DNA from: an uncultured Candidatus Saccharibacteria bacterium
GTDB taxonomy: Bacteria > Patescibacteriota > Saccharimonadia > Saccharimonadales > Saccharimonadaceae
Length of the DNA: 64,000 bases
NCBI GenBank assembly: GCA_946406315.1
Contig: CAMJKD010000004.1
Span: 37,200 to 101,199 of the forward strand
Direction of reading: 5' to 3'
Shown here: positions 29,798 through 39,444 of the stretch, piece by piece
Numbering within the stretch: the stretch's first letter is position 1
How the letters are laid out: each line of letters begins with the position of its first letter
Notes under the pieces: model-generated
Told to the model about the DNA's origin: nothing
Seen by the model: the letters and a program-made list of their open reading frames with translations, nothing else
Database searches by the model: none
Program-made: the position numbers and the translations under genes

Positions 29798-29953
29798 TGG
29801 TGGGCAAAGACGCCTATGATGTATTGGAATAAAAAATAGGACAGTCACCCTGTACATTGTAATACTGGGCCCGTCCCTAAGATTATTTTATTATTAATTT
29901 TTATGTAGGTCAATCATGCTCCTATTTTGGTGGGCAAAGACGCCTATGATGTA
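29798..29953. repeat. pair of exact 26-bp direct repeats 130 bp apart
   Basis: TGGTGGGCAAAGACGCCTATGATGTA at 29798-29823 and 29928-29953. Confidence 0.9.
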
Positions 29954-30285
29954 ATAGTCGTGTAGAGCATAACTCTAGAAACTACGCTCGATGTGTTTGG
30001 TTCGTCACTATTTAGCTAGCGACGATTTTTTGAATTTCGAAAATCGAATTCCAAACTCTACACTTACGCCTAGGATGGTAATCTGTACACTCATGCAAAG
30101 ACTTTCTCTGGAGTCTCTAGCTATCTAGAACTGCCACTCATTGAAGCCCCAGCGAGCTGAGTTTCAATGGTCATAATTGCTGAATATTCAAAGGATAACA
30201 CGGGTCCTCTATAAAAGATACCGACATAAAATGATTACAGAAAGCATAAGTTTAATATTCTTTACACAAACACCGCAAAAACAGA

Positions 30286-30507
30286 TATAATAAAGGCGGA
30301 ACTTACAATTTAACAATATATCGCGTTTTAGCTGACGTATTTTCGCGTTGCAAAAACTTTGATTGCAGCTCCCGTAGGAGTCGGTCTTATAGTTTTTGCC
30401 TAAAACGCGAAATTGTAGGTTCCAGCCGGCAACTCGGGGGCTGCAATTTTTATTAAATTGCTGTGCCAAAAATTTATCAAACATAAGAGTAATTGGAACC
30501 TACGATT
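30286..30507 (+). promoter_or_regulatory. structured leader of the type III R-M operon
   Basis: TATAAT at 30286-30291; GGAACTTAC (30298), GTAGGTTCC (30415) and GGAACCTAC (30495) allow alternative pairings. Confidence 0.6.
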
Positions 30508-32472
30508 ATGAGCAGCCTCATTGAACTGCTACCAAAGGTAGTCAGTGAGGGGCGCAGAGAAGCAAATAGAATTTTGGACGGACTTTCTGCTGCGTCCCGT
30601 ATTACTTTACAAACTAATGAACTTATTCAGCCGCACAAGGACCGCAGTCAAGCAGAAATCCTCAACGACGATATCGAATATGTTGACGATTGGAAGAATC
30701 GCCTAGTCTATGGCGATAATTTACTAGTCATGCAGGCACTTTTGGCTGGCGACCCAGCTTCGGGCTTACCTAGCATGCGCGGCAAAATTGATTTGATTTA
30801 TATCGATCCGCCATATGACAGCAAGGCGGATTACCGTACAAAAATAGAACTCCCAGGCGCAAATATTGATAGCAAGCCAACCGTCCTTGAACAGTTTGCT
30901 TATGCTGACACTTGGAGTGCAAACATCGATGGCGAAGACGTAAAAGGCACGGCTGCTTATTTGAAGTATATGTATCCAAGGTTGGTTTTAATGAGGGAGC
31001 TATTGAGCGAGCAGGGGCAGTTTTATTTCCATGTGGATTGGCATATTGGTCATTATGTAAAAGTTTTACTGGATGACATCTTTGGGAAAGAAAATTTTAG
31101 AAATGAAATAGTTTGGGGATACAAGAGCGGTTCTTATCCAGACACTGATTTTGCTAGAAAACATGACGTTATATATAGGTATTCAAAAAGTGAAAAATGG
31201 TTCTTTAATTTGGTTCCAGGCGTAATCAAGGTTTTATCTGAAAATAGTAAATCTAGATATAACAGAACCGATGACGATGGACGACGATACGCTGAGGTTA
31301 AATCTGGTGGTAAGTGGCGTAGATATTATTTAGACGAGGCAATTCATCCGCTTGAAGATTGGTGGGGCGATATTCCTATGCTTAAGGCAAATTATGAAGA
31401 AAATTTAAATTACGGAACTCAAAAGCCCGAAGCGCTCCTGGAGCGTATTATAAAATCCAGCTCAAATCCAAATTCTATTGTTGCCGATTTCTTTGGTGGT
31501 TCCGGCACTACTGCTGCCGTCGCGGAAAAACTCGGTCGCAAGTGGATCACTTCCGACATTGGTAAGCCTGCCACTATGATTATGCGCAAACGCTTCATCG
31601 ATAATGATGCTGGTGAATTTTTATATCAATCCGTTGGTGATTACCAACGCGAGCAAATGAGTACCAATTTCGGTACACGTTTTCGTGTTGGTGATTTAAA
31701 TCAAATTGTCATTAACTTGTATGGTGCCGTTCCATTCCGCGAAGAAGATAATCCGCGCCGCAATTTAGGTAAAATTCCTCGCACGAAACGTCTGGTCTAT
31801 GTCGCTTCGCCGTCTGAATTAGTCTCCGCAAACACCATTAAGCGCGCGCTTGATGAAATGAATACTTTCCAGGGTGGCTGGGATAAAGTTGCATTACTCG
31901 GCTGGAACTTCCGTAGCGACTTAGGCGCATACCTGGATACTTTAGATGAATATAAGAACGGCACATTGACGATTGAGATTATTCCGCCAGACTTACTGGA
32001 TCAGCTAAAGAGCAAAACTACATTTAAGAAACTTAGTGACCAAGTTGCGGTCGATCCAGATGGTACAATTCACACGCCAGTTCGCTTCTCATCACTCCAG
32101 TATCTCACTATTAAAGACCCAATCGTAAACGGTAACGAAATTACCGTAGAGCTAGATAACTACGTCATTCTTTCATCGGATTCTTTGCCACTCGATTCCA
32201 AGAATAAAGAAAAAATGAATGAAGTTATCGCTCGCGATCCGCTTGCGTTGATTGAATATTGGTCTATCGATGCTGACTTTGACGGTAACGTCTTCCGCAG
32301 TACTTGGCAGGATTATCGCCAAAATACTGATAACGATAGCGACTCGCTACATGTTGTAAACAAAGTTACACTTCCGCTTAATAACACGACTGGTCTTATT
32401 GCCATTAGAGCAGTAGACGTCTTTGGCTTTGAAAGTGAAGTGGTTGAGGAGATTAATAAGTATGGAAATTGA
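30508..32472 (+). CDS. type III restriction-modification DNA methyltransferase (Mod)
   Basis: LIYIDPPYDSKADYRTKIEL, VADFFGGSGTTAAVAEKLGRKWITSDIG. Confidence 0.93.
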   Translation: MSSLIELLPKVVSEGRREANRILDGLSAASRITLQTNELIQPHKDRSQAEILNDDIEYVDDWKNRLVYGDNLLVMQALLAGDPASGLPSMRGKIDLIYIDPPYDSKADYRTKIELPGANIDSKPTVLEQFAYADTWSANIDGEDVKGTAAYLKYMYPRLVLMRELLSEQGQFYFHVDWHIGHYVKVLLDDIFGKENFRNEIVWGYKSGSYPDTDFARKHDVIYRYSKSEKWFFNLVPGVIKVLSENSKSRYNRTDDDGRRYAEVKSGGKWRRYYLDEAIHPLEDWWGDIPMLKANYEENLNYGTQKPEALLERIIKSSSNPNSIVADFFGGSGTTAAVAEKLGRKWITSDIGKPATMIMRKRFIDNDAGEFLYQSVGDYQREQMSTNFGTRFRVGDLNQIVINLYGAVPFREEDNPRRNLGKIPRTKRLVYVASPSELVSANTIKRALDEMNTFQGGWDKVALLGWNFRSDLGAYLDTLDEYKNGTLTIEIIPPDLLDQLKSKTTFKKLSDQVAVDPDGTIHTPVRFSSLQYLTIKDPIVNGNEITVELDNYVILSSDSLPLDSKNKEKMNEVIARDPLALIEYWSIDADFDGNVFRSTWQDYRQNTDNDSDSLHVVNKVTLPLNNTTGLIAIRAVDVFGFESEVVEEINKYGN

Positions 32473-35359
32473 CGAACAAAAACGCTACAAAAATCCTCCA
32501 CTCGCTTTTGCGAAAGCCGTAACGGAACGCGCCAAGGCGGCCTGGGAAGACGGCAGCTTTATGGAATCGGTTACGCCAACTACGCGCGCATTGCTAACTT
32601 ATTGGTTTGACGATGCCTATGTAGATATGCGTGACTTGAATTTTCATATTGGGCAACGTAATGCCATCATGAATATTATTTATATTCATGAGGTACTCAA
32701 AAAAGATAAAGTCGTTGATGTCTATAACGAAATCGCTCCGCAGCTCCTATTAGAACGTGGCGGCACGAAGTTAAGTGAACTCGGAGATGATATTTATTCG
32801 TTCCCAAAGTATTGTGTCAAAATGGCAACTGGCACTGGTAAAACTTGGGTACTTGAAGCCTTAATGATTTGGCAATACTTAAACGCCAAACATAACGAAG
32901 AAGGAAACTATACTAAGAATTTCCTCGTTGTCGCTCCTGGCTTAATTGTCTATGAACGTTTGCTTGATGCGTTCCTCGGCAAAATGAACGATGATGGTCA
33001 AACTCGCAATTTCGAAACTTGCGACATTAAGAAATTCGAGAACCTATTTCTGCCGGAAGAATACCGTAATGAATTTTACGGTTTTTTGCAAAGTAGCGTA
33101 GCCGCCAAAACTGAAATTGGCAGTAAAGTTACAGGTGACGGTTTGATTGCTATTACGAACTTTCACTTACTTATGGGTGCGGATGAGCAGGAAGACGAAC
33201 CGGGCATTGATGACGGCTGGCGCTTGCCGGTTGCTCCCGGCATCACGGTGGGGAATAGCTTAGATTCGTTAGACAATTCGCTCTGTGGCAAAAAGGAGCT
33301 CGAATTCCTACATAATCTACCAGACCTTATGATGATTAATGATGAGGCACATCATATCCACGACAACATGAAAGGTGGTGAAAAGGAAGAGGTTGAATGG
33401 CAAAAATCTTTGCGTTATATCGCTGAAGGTAAGGCTAACCGTGCTATGCAATTAGATTTTTCCGCTACGCCATACAATCAGAAGGGCAAAGAAAAAGTTT
33501 ATTTCCCGCACATTGTCGTAGACTTTGATTTAACCGACGCGATTCGCCGTGGTCTAGTAAAAACTTTGATGCTTTCTGAACGCAAGGAATTAGCCACGGA
33601 AGCATTAGATTTTAAAGCCGTGCGCAATGATCGCGGTGAGGTTGTGGATTTGTCTGATGGTCAACGCCAAATGTTGCGCGCAGGCCTCTCAAAACTAAAT
33701 AAACTCGAAACTGAATTTGCAGATGTCGACCCTGAAAAACGTCCAAAAATGATGGTGGTCTGCGAAGATACGAATGTCGTTCCGCTTGTTGCGAATTTCT
33801 TAAAACTTGAAGGTTTGAGTGAAGAAGAATTTATCGAAATACACAGTAATAAAAAAGGCGAAGTTGGCGAAGAAGAATGGAATAATCTTCGCAATAAATT
33901 ATTCGCACTCGACCGCCACGAGAATCCGCGCGTAGTCATTTCTGTCTTGATGCTTCGTGAAGGTTTTGATGTTAATAATATCTGCGTTATCGTTCCATTG
34001 CGTAGTACAACTTCCGGAATTCTTCTGGAGCAAACAATCGGCCGCGGTCTGCGTTTAATGTGGCGTGGTAATAAAGAAATTGATGAGTTAAAGAACGAGA
34101 ATCGCCGCGCGATTATGGTCGAACATAAGCCTGCGACTAATTATTTCGACGTTTTATCGATTGTCGAGCATCCAGCTTTTCGCGATTTCTATGACGAACT
34201 CGTCAACGGTGGATTAATGGGCATTGAAGAAGAGGAAGATGACTTGGGCGGTGACGATAAGATTAAGGGAGACTTAATTCCAGTCGGTTTAAAAGAAAAT
34301 TATATGGACTATGATTTTCGTTTGCCACTCATCATTAACGAAGCTGAGTCAGTTATGAAAACTCCATCGATGGATATTACGAAGCTTAAGCCATTTGGCA
34401 TGAAATATGAGACATTGATTAAAATGATTCCGGAGCGTGAACAATGGATCGATCAGGAAGTTTTGAGCGGCGTAAAAGCAGGATTTTTTGAAGTAACATC
34501 GGGAGTTTTTCGATCGACAAGTTACAACGATTATCTTAGTCGTATTACGAATCATATCGTAGAAAAACTAAATACCGCAGATAGTATGGGGCGTAGTCGT
34601 AAGGCGCTTGATTTTCCGATTTTGTCTATAAATAATGCCCAGATTGCTGCGATAATTGATAAATATATTCGTAAACAGCTATTTGGGCAAGAAATTAATC
34701 CGGCCGAAGGAAAAAACTGGAAGGCGCTCCTTATTTCTGAAGTAATGAACCATATTATCGGTCAAATAACTTCTGCTATTGTTGCCGCACAAGAGGAAGC
34801 CGAAAGCATTGGTGAAACGAATGTCGTATTCACGCCTTTCTCAAGCGTAGATAAAATAACCGTTCGTGAAAAGTTTAGTATCGAACTTGCAAAGTGTATT
34901 TATGAAAAATGTCCTTTTCCGAGTAATAAAGGTCAGTTCGAACATGATTTTATGGAATTCTGCGACAAGGATGGCGAAGTAGATGCGTTATGTAAAGTAA
35001 TTGAGAACCGTCATACTTTTGCTCGTTTTCGTTATGTGCGTGAAGATGGAATGCCGGCAGAATATATTCCAGATTTTGCAGTACGTATTGGTAGCGATAA
35101 TTACTTAGTTGAGACTAAATCTCAAGATCAAATATCTCATCAAAACGTGATTCGCAAAAAGCGTGCGGCACTTCGTTGGGTAGAGCGCATTAATGATTTA
35201 CCGCTTGGAAAACGAGAAGACATTACTTGGCATTATGTTCTACTCGGCGACGCAACATTTTATGAATGGAAACGTAAGAATATGACGATTCGCGAATTGC
35301 TAGAATTTTCAGAGGTTCGTAATAATGAAGAACTGACTTTTACGGGAAAACTATTGTAG
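32462..35359 (+). CDS. type III restriction enzyme (Res), SF2 helicase + nuclease
   Basis: MATGTGKTWVLEALM, MINDEAHHIHD, LMLREGFDVNNICVIVPLRS, C-terminal PDFAVRIG..YLVETKSQ. Confidence 0.93.
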   Translation: MEIDEQKRYKNPPLAFAKAVTERAKAAWEDGSFMESVTPTTRALLTYWFDDAYVDMRDLNFHIGQRNAIMNIIYIHEVLKKDKVVDVYNEIAPQLLLERGGTKLSELGDDIYSFPKYCVKMATGTGKTWVLEALMIWQYLNAKHNEEGNYTKNFLVVAPGLIVYERLLDAFLGKMNDDGQTRNFETCDIKKFENLFLPEEYRNEFYGFLQSSVAAKTEIGSKVTGDGLIAITNFHLLMGADEQEDEPGIDDGWRLPVAPGITVGNSLDSLDNSLCGKKELEFLHNLPDLMMINDEAHHIHDNMKGGEKEEVEWQKSLRYIAEGKANRAMQLDFSATPYNQKGKEKVYFPHIVVDFDLTDAIRRGLVKTLMLSERKELATEALDFKAVRNDRGEVVDLSDGQRQMLRAGLSKLNKLETEFADVDPEKRPKMMVVCEDTNVVPLVANFLKLEGLSEEEFIEIHSNKKGEVGEEEWNNLRNKLFALDRHENPRVVISVLMLREGFDVNNICVIVPLRSTTSGILLEQTIGRGLRLMWRGNKEIDELKNENRRAIMVEHKPATNYFDVLSIVEHPAFRDFYDELVNGGLMGIEEEEDDLGGDDKIKGDLIPVGLKENYMDYDFRLPLIINEAESVMKTPSMDITKLKPFGMKYETLIKMIPEREQWIDQEVLSGVKAGFFEVTSGVFRSTSYNDYLSRITNHIVEKLNTADSMGRSRKALDFPILSINNAQIAAIIDKYIRKQLFGQEINPAEGKNWKALLISEVMNHIIGQITSAIVAAQEEAESIGETNVVFTPFSSVDKITVREKFSIELAKCIYEKCPFPSNKGQFEHDFMEFCDKDGEVDALCKVIENRHTFARFRYVREDGMPAEYIPDFAVRIGSDNYLVETKSQDQISHQNVIRKKRAALRWVERINDLPLGKREDITWHYVLLGDATFYEWKRKNMTIRELLEFSEVRNNEELTFTGKLL

Positions 35360-35369
35360 GATATGTGAT

Positions 35370-36206
35370 ATGCAAATACCCGAAAATGTAGCAGAGCGAG
35401 TTAGGGAAAATTCAATCAATAGCATAGTCGATAAATATAAAAATATTACCGACATTAAATGTGATGAGTATAAGCAGCTATGCGCTGCTTATAGGCGTGC
35501 TATGGATGATAAGGATAAAGAATTAGCCGATCGGTTGTATGAGCTAATGTATAGTATCCAAAAGAAAAAGAAGCCTAGAGCGTCTAATAATTTACCGAGT
35601 AGACGTAATTCCTGGAACTACGTTAAAGGCTTGGGTAGGCATAAAATATTTTCCGCAAAGGATATTGCTTTTAAGTTTGATGTTTCAATTGCGGAAGCGG
35701 AGCAAATGATAAAAGATGCCGTTGAATTTAGATTAATATATAAGGATGGTCCAACTACTTATCGAATGCGAAATATCAAAAAGATAGTTAGTCAGGATGT
35801 TTCTGCTTATTTAAACAATGAGCGTAGGCGAGCAATCGGTAATAAAGAAAAAGGCCGTCTGAGTAATGTGGAGAAGAATTATCAAAAGCTGCTTGAAGCT
35901 TCGAAGAAAAGTAGTGCTGAAATTGCAAAGGATATAGATGCATTATATATAAAGCGGGAAAATCTAAAACGACGGCGTGAGAATGAGATAATTGCGAGTG
36001 GAAGAAAAACAAAAAAGCCAAATTGGAAAAAAGATGGTCGAAAAATGCAAAATACTAAACCGATGAAGAGGTATGAGACGATTAGTGGTGGTAATTCATT
36101 TAAAAAAGAAAGCGTTGATCCAGATGAAAAAGACAAAACAAAACGACGAAATCTTCAACTGGGAACCATGAAACATTTTATAGATTTTTATGGTCTTGAT
36201 GGCTAA
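35370..36206 (+). CDS. basic hypothetical protein in the type III R-M operon
   Basis: Starts 10 nt after res stop; lysine/arginine-rich with a central HTH-like segment. Confidence 0.7.
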   Translation: MQIPENVAERVRENSINSIVDKYKNITDIKCDEYKQLCAAYRRAMDDKDKELADRLYELMYSIQKKKKPRASNNLPSRRNSWNYVKGLGRHKIFSAKDIAFKFDVSIAEAEQMIKDAVEFRLIYKDGPTTYRMRNIKKIVSQDVSAYLNNERRRAIGNKEKGRLSNVEKNYQKLLEASKKSSAEIAKDIDALYIKRENLKRRRENEIIASGRKTKKPNWKKDGRKMQNTKPMKRYETISGGNSFKKESVDPDEKDKTKRRNLQLGTMKHFIDFYGLDG

Positions 36207-36293
36207 TTAGAACGTTCAATTCGCGATGGTAGCTTGAAACGTGAGCATGAGAAGTATGATGATATATAATGAGGGCATAATGGGAGGAGGAAT

Positions 36294-38129
36294 ATGGCTC
36301 TGAAAGAAACATTGCAAAAAACTGGCGAATTGAACAAAAAATATGATTACTACAAGGCGCTAGGCTACTCCGATGAGGCGGCGAGTGTTTTGGCTTGTTT
36401 TACTTATGGCGATTTCGTGATTGCGAAATTTGCGACGGAATTAGGCAGTGAAGATATTCTAAAGAAAGTATACGAATTTGTAGGTGATGATAATATTGAA
36501 GATGCTGTAAGGAAGATTCGCGAAAAGTATATTCCAGTTGTTGAAGATGATATGGTTTATAGTGCCAGACCACTTAGGGGGAGGGTTTTTAGACGTGCAA
36601 GTGCAGCGTCCGCGGGAGTGTCGGAGGAGATGGCGTTACAGGCGGATGCCATGATGGACGGAGCGGCGCCTGCCGGAATAAGTATGGCGAAAATGGGTGC
36701 GCCAGTAGTGGGCGGTTTGGCAGAGCTTAAACAGCTAGCCGAAGATATTTCCTCTGATAGTTATGAGCAGATTGAAGAAAAGGATGCAAAAGGTGTATTC
36801 ACGGCGCCAACTTCAACTTTTAGGATGACAACTACGACCGCCTCGATGGGTGTAGTGATGAATCAGATTCGCAACGAGCGCAAGGTTGATATGTCGCAAG
36901 TGCGGATTGAAGAAGTGCTGAATTACTTTGATTACGATGCGAAGGCGCCAGAAGAAGACGTTTTTGCAATTGAAACGGAAATCTTGGATAAGAATGAACA
37001 AAAGAAATTATTCTACATCAATGCGCAGGCGAAGCATGAAGTAAAAGAGCATCAGAACATTATTTTATTGCTTGACGTTTCGGGTAGCATGATGGGTAAT
37101 GCTGAGGTGGTACAGATGGCAATTGCGACGATTGTAAGCAAGTTGAAAGTTGGAGATATCTTCAGCCTAGTAACTTATAGTTCGAAAGACGAAACCGTGA
37201 TGAAGAATTATGCGATTCGGAATGAGTCGGATAAAGAATACATTATGGGTCGAATTATGCAGATTGAGATCTCGGGCTATACGGACGGTTCGGCCGGTAT
37301 CGAGACGGCGTACGAGATTGGCAAAAAGAATTATGACAAAGATTGGAACAATCAAGTCATTTTGATTACGGATGGCGATTTGAACTTCGGTATTACGGAA
37401 AAAGGTGGATTAAAAGATTTGATTGAAGAGAAGAAAAAAGAGAACTTGTTCTTGTCGGTAATTGGCACTGGTCTGTGGAACTATAAAGACGATAAATTGG
37501 AAGTTTTGAGTAAGCATGGGAATGGTACTTATTGTGTAATTAATAGCTTGGAAGATGTAGATGAGTCGATTAACAAGCATTATGAAAGTCTGACGAATAT
37601 TGTGGCGAAAGACGTGAAGGCGCAGGTAGAATTTAATCCTAAGTATGTTAAAGAGTATCGCTTGCTTGGATACGAAAACCGCGAATTGAATCATGAGGAT
37701 TTTGCGAACGATAAGGTGACTTCAGAGCCGTATGGTAGTGGTGGGCATGGCGTTGCGTTATATGAGTTGATGATGAATGATGGGGCGGCGGTGGATAATG
37801 GCTTGAAATATCAGACAGCAACGGTGAACGATTCAGATGAATTATGTACGGTTAAAATACGCTACAAGGAGCCATTAGCAGATAAGAGCCATGAAATCGA
37901 ACGGGCGGTAAAAATGGCTAAGACAGAGACGAAGAACGTAAAGCTGGCATATTTACTGTATTGCGTGTCGGAAAAGCTACGTGGATCAGATAAATTAGAT
38001 GAGGATGACGAAAAATATCTCAAAGAAGCAATTGCGAAGAATGGCAATGAACAGTTGATGGAACTGAATGGCGATAAGCTCAAAAGCTTTATTGAGGCGT
38101 ATACTAGTGATTCTTTTATTGATGCCTAG
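36294..38129 (+). CDS. von Willebrand factor type A domain protein
   Basis: ILLLDVSGSMMGNAEVVQ MIDAS motif, GYTDGSAGI, VILITDGDLNFGI. Confidence 0.9.
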   Translation: MALKETLQKTGELNKKYDYYKALGYSDEAASVLACFTYGDFVIAKFATELGSEDILKKVYEFVGDDNIEDAVRKIREKYIPVVEDDMVYSARPLRGRVFRRASAASAGVSEEMALQADAMMDGAAPAGISMAKMGAPVVGGLAELKQLAEDISSDSYEQIEEKDAKGVFTAPTSTFRMTTTTASMGVVMNQIRNERKVDMSQVRIEEVLNYFDYDAKAPEEDVFAIETEILDKNEQKKLFYINAQAKHEVKEHQNIILLLDVSGSMMGNAEVVQMAIATIVSKLKVGDIFSLVTYSSKDETVMKNYAIRNESDKEYIMGRIMQIEISGYTDGSAGIETAYEIGKKNYDKDWNNQVILITDGDLNFGITEKGGLKDLIEEKKKENLFLSVIGTGLWNYKDDKLEVLSKHGNGTYCVINSLEDVDESINKHYESLTNIVAKDVKAQVEFNPKYVKEYRLLGYENRELNHEDFANDKVTSEPYGSGGHGVALYELMMNDGAAVDNGLKYQTATVNDSDELCTVKIRYKEPLADKSHEIERAVKMAKTETKNVKLAYLLYCVSEKLRGSDKLDEDDEKYLKEAIAKNGNEQLMELNGDKLKSFIEAYTSDSFIDA

Positions 38130-38175
38130 CGGTGAGTAGAAGCCTAATATGGTAAAATAAAGGACATGGAAGGGC

Positions 38176-38250
38176 GGGCCCATCGTTCAACGGATAGGAC
38201 ATACCCCCTCTAAGGGTACAATGCTGGTTCGATTCCAGCTGGGCCTACCA
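38176..38250 (+). tRNA. tRNA-Arg(TCT), CCA encoded
   Basis: GGGCCCA/TGGGCCT acceptor, TACCC-CCTCTAA-GGGTA anticodon arm. Confidence 0.92.
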
Positions 38251-38281
38251 TATTCACTAAAATTCGCCTTTGGGCGATTTT

Positions 38282-39265
38282 TTAGTTTTTGAAGCTGATG
38301 TATTGATGTTTAACATCTGGCTTGCGGGCAAGAAGTTCGTTATTGGTAAGCTCGAGTGAAGCGATATTGATAGGATAGATGCCATTGATAAAAGTAATAG
38401 GCTTAGCGCTGGCTTGGACGGTAGAGACGGCGCCGAGAGTAATAATCTTGTCATAGGGGCTACGAATTTTAGCGCGAGCGCCGTGTGGGAATAGTTTTTT
38501 GCCAGGGGCAACAATACCACGATCGGAGCGCCAAAAATCATTAATTACTGGCGGAACGAGACCATCGTGCATATGACCAGATATAAAATAGTCAAATTCA
38601 TATAATTTTGCAGCGACTTCTGAATCAGAGAGATAAACGGGGGAATGGACGAGGGCAATTTTGACCTTATGTTTTGGCAACCCTGAGATTAATTGCTGGT
38701 CGAGGGCGTCGATATCGGCAAGCATAATGTCGAGGTCTTCGCTACCAGGGTGAAGTAGGGTGGTGCCACGTTTTTCGTCGCGATCGAATTGGAAGTATTC
38801 TGGCGATTGAGTAAAACCGAAGATATAGACGTTTTTGTCTTCGTAAGATTGATTATCGAGAAGTTCGACGTTATCGATAGCGTTAATGTTTTCGATGAAA
38901 TGTTGGCTTTTTTCGGCATACCAATGGCGTTTTTTAGAGAAAATATTGTTATGATCAGGGTTTTTGCGGTAAAAATCGTGATTGCCAAAGCTAATGAGAG
39001 TAGGGGCAACTTTGCCAAGTTGTGCTAGCCAACTAGTAAGTCGCTTAAGGTCGGAAGGGTTCTCAACGTAATCAAGTGAATCGACGAGATCGCCGGCGAT
39101 AAGGATATAATCAGAGGCTTTTTCGCGTGCCTGTTCGGTAATAGCACGAAGCTTAGCGGAGCTCACTTTGGGGCTAAAATGAATGTCGCTAATGAGGAAA
39201 AATTTGAGCTCATGTTTGACGTTTGCGTTATAGAAGCGATAGCGGGAATAATAAAAGCATTTCAT
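38282..39265 (-). CDS. metallophosphoesterase
   Basis: FLISDIHFSPK, LIAGDLVDS, SFGNHDFYR, ISGHMHDG. Confidence 0.9.
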   Translation of the reverse strand: MKCFYYSRYRFYNANVKHELKFFLISDIHFSPKVSSAKLRAITEQAREKASDYILIAGDLVDSLDYVENPSDLKRLTSWLAQLGKVAPTLISFGNHDFYRKNPDHNNIFSKKRHWYAEKSQHFIENINAIDNVELLDNQSYEDKNVYIFGFTQSPEYFQFDRDEKRGTTLLHPGSEDLDIMLADIDALDQQLISGLPKHKVKIALVHSPVYLSDSEVAAKLYEFDYFISGHMHDGLVPPVINDFWRSDRGIVAPGKKLFPHGARAKIRSPYDKIITLGAVSTVQASAKPITFINGIYPINIASLELTNNELLARKPDVKHQYISFKN

Positions 39266-39314
39266 TAGAGATATTATAGCATTGTGATACGTTTGTGCCT
39301 GATTGTATTACTAA

Positions 39315-39332
39315 TACGCTATATATAGCGTA
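39315..39332. promoter_or_regulatory. perfect 18-bp palindrome upstream of pyrG (operator candidate)
   Basis: TACGCTATATATAGCGTA. Confidence 0.6.
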
Positions 39333-39444
39333 ATTTGCAAGTATTAGGACACTAAAATTGGAAAAATCAGGAGTTGAAGACTGTGTTGAAATTGCTTATG
39401 CTAAAAGTGTATATTTAACGGTGGGCTAGTTAAGGAGGTGCCCA

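Noticed and set aside
29928-30180. tmRNA (AATAGTC...AAACTACGCT similarity)
   Set aside because: No tRNA-like ends, no TpsiC GGTTCGA at the 3' end, and the putative tag frame hits a stop after one codon.
30298-30507. Retron msr-msd upstream of the methyltransferase
   Set aside because: No reverse transcriptase in the window; inverted arms explained better as a leader.
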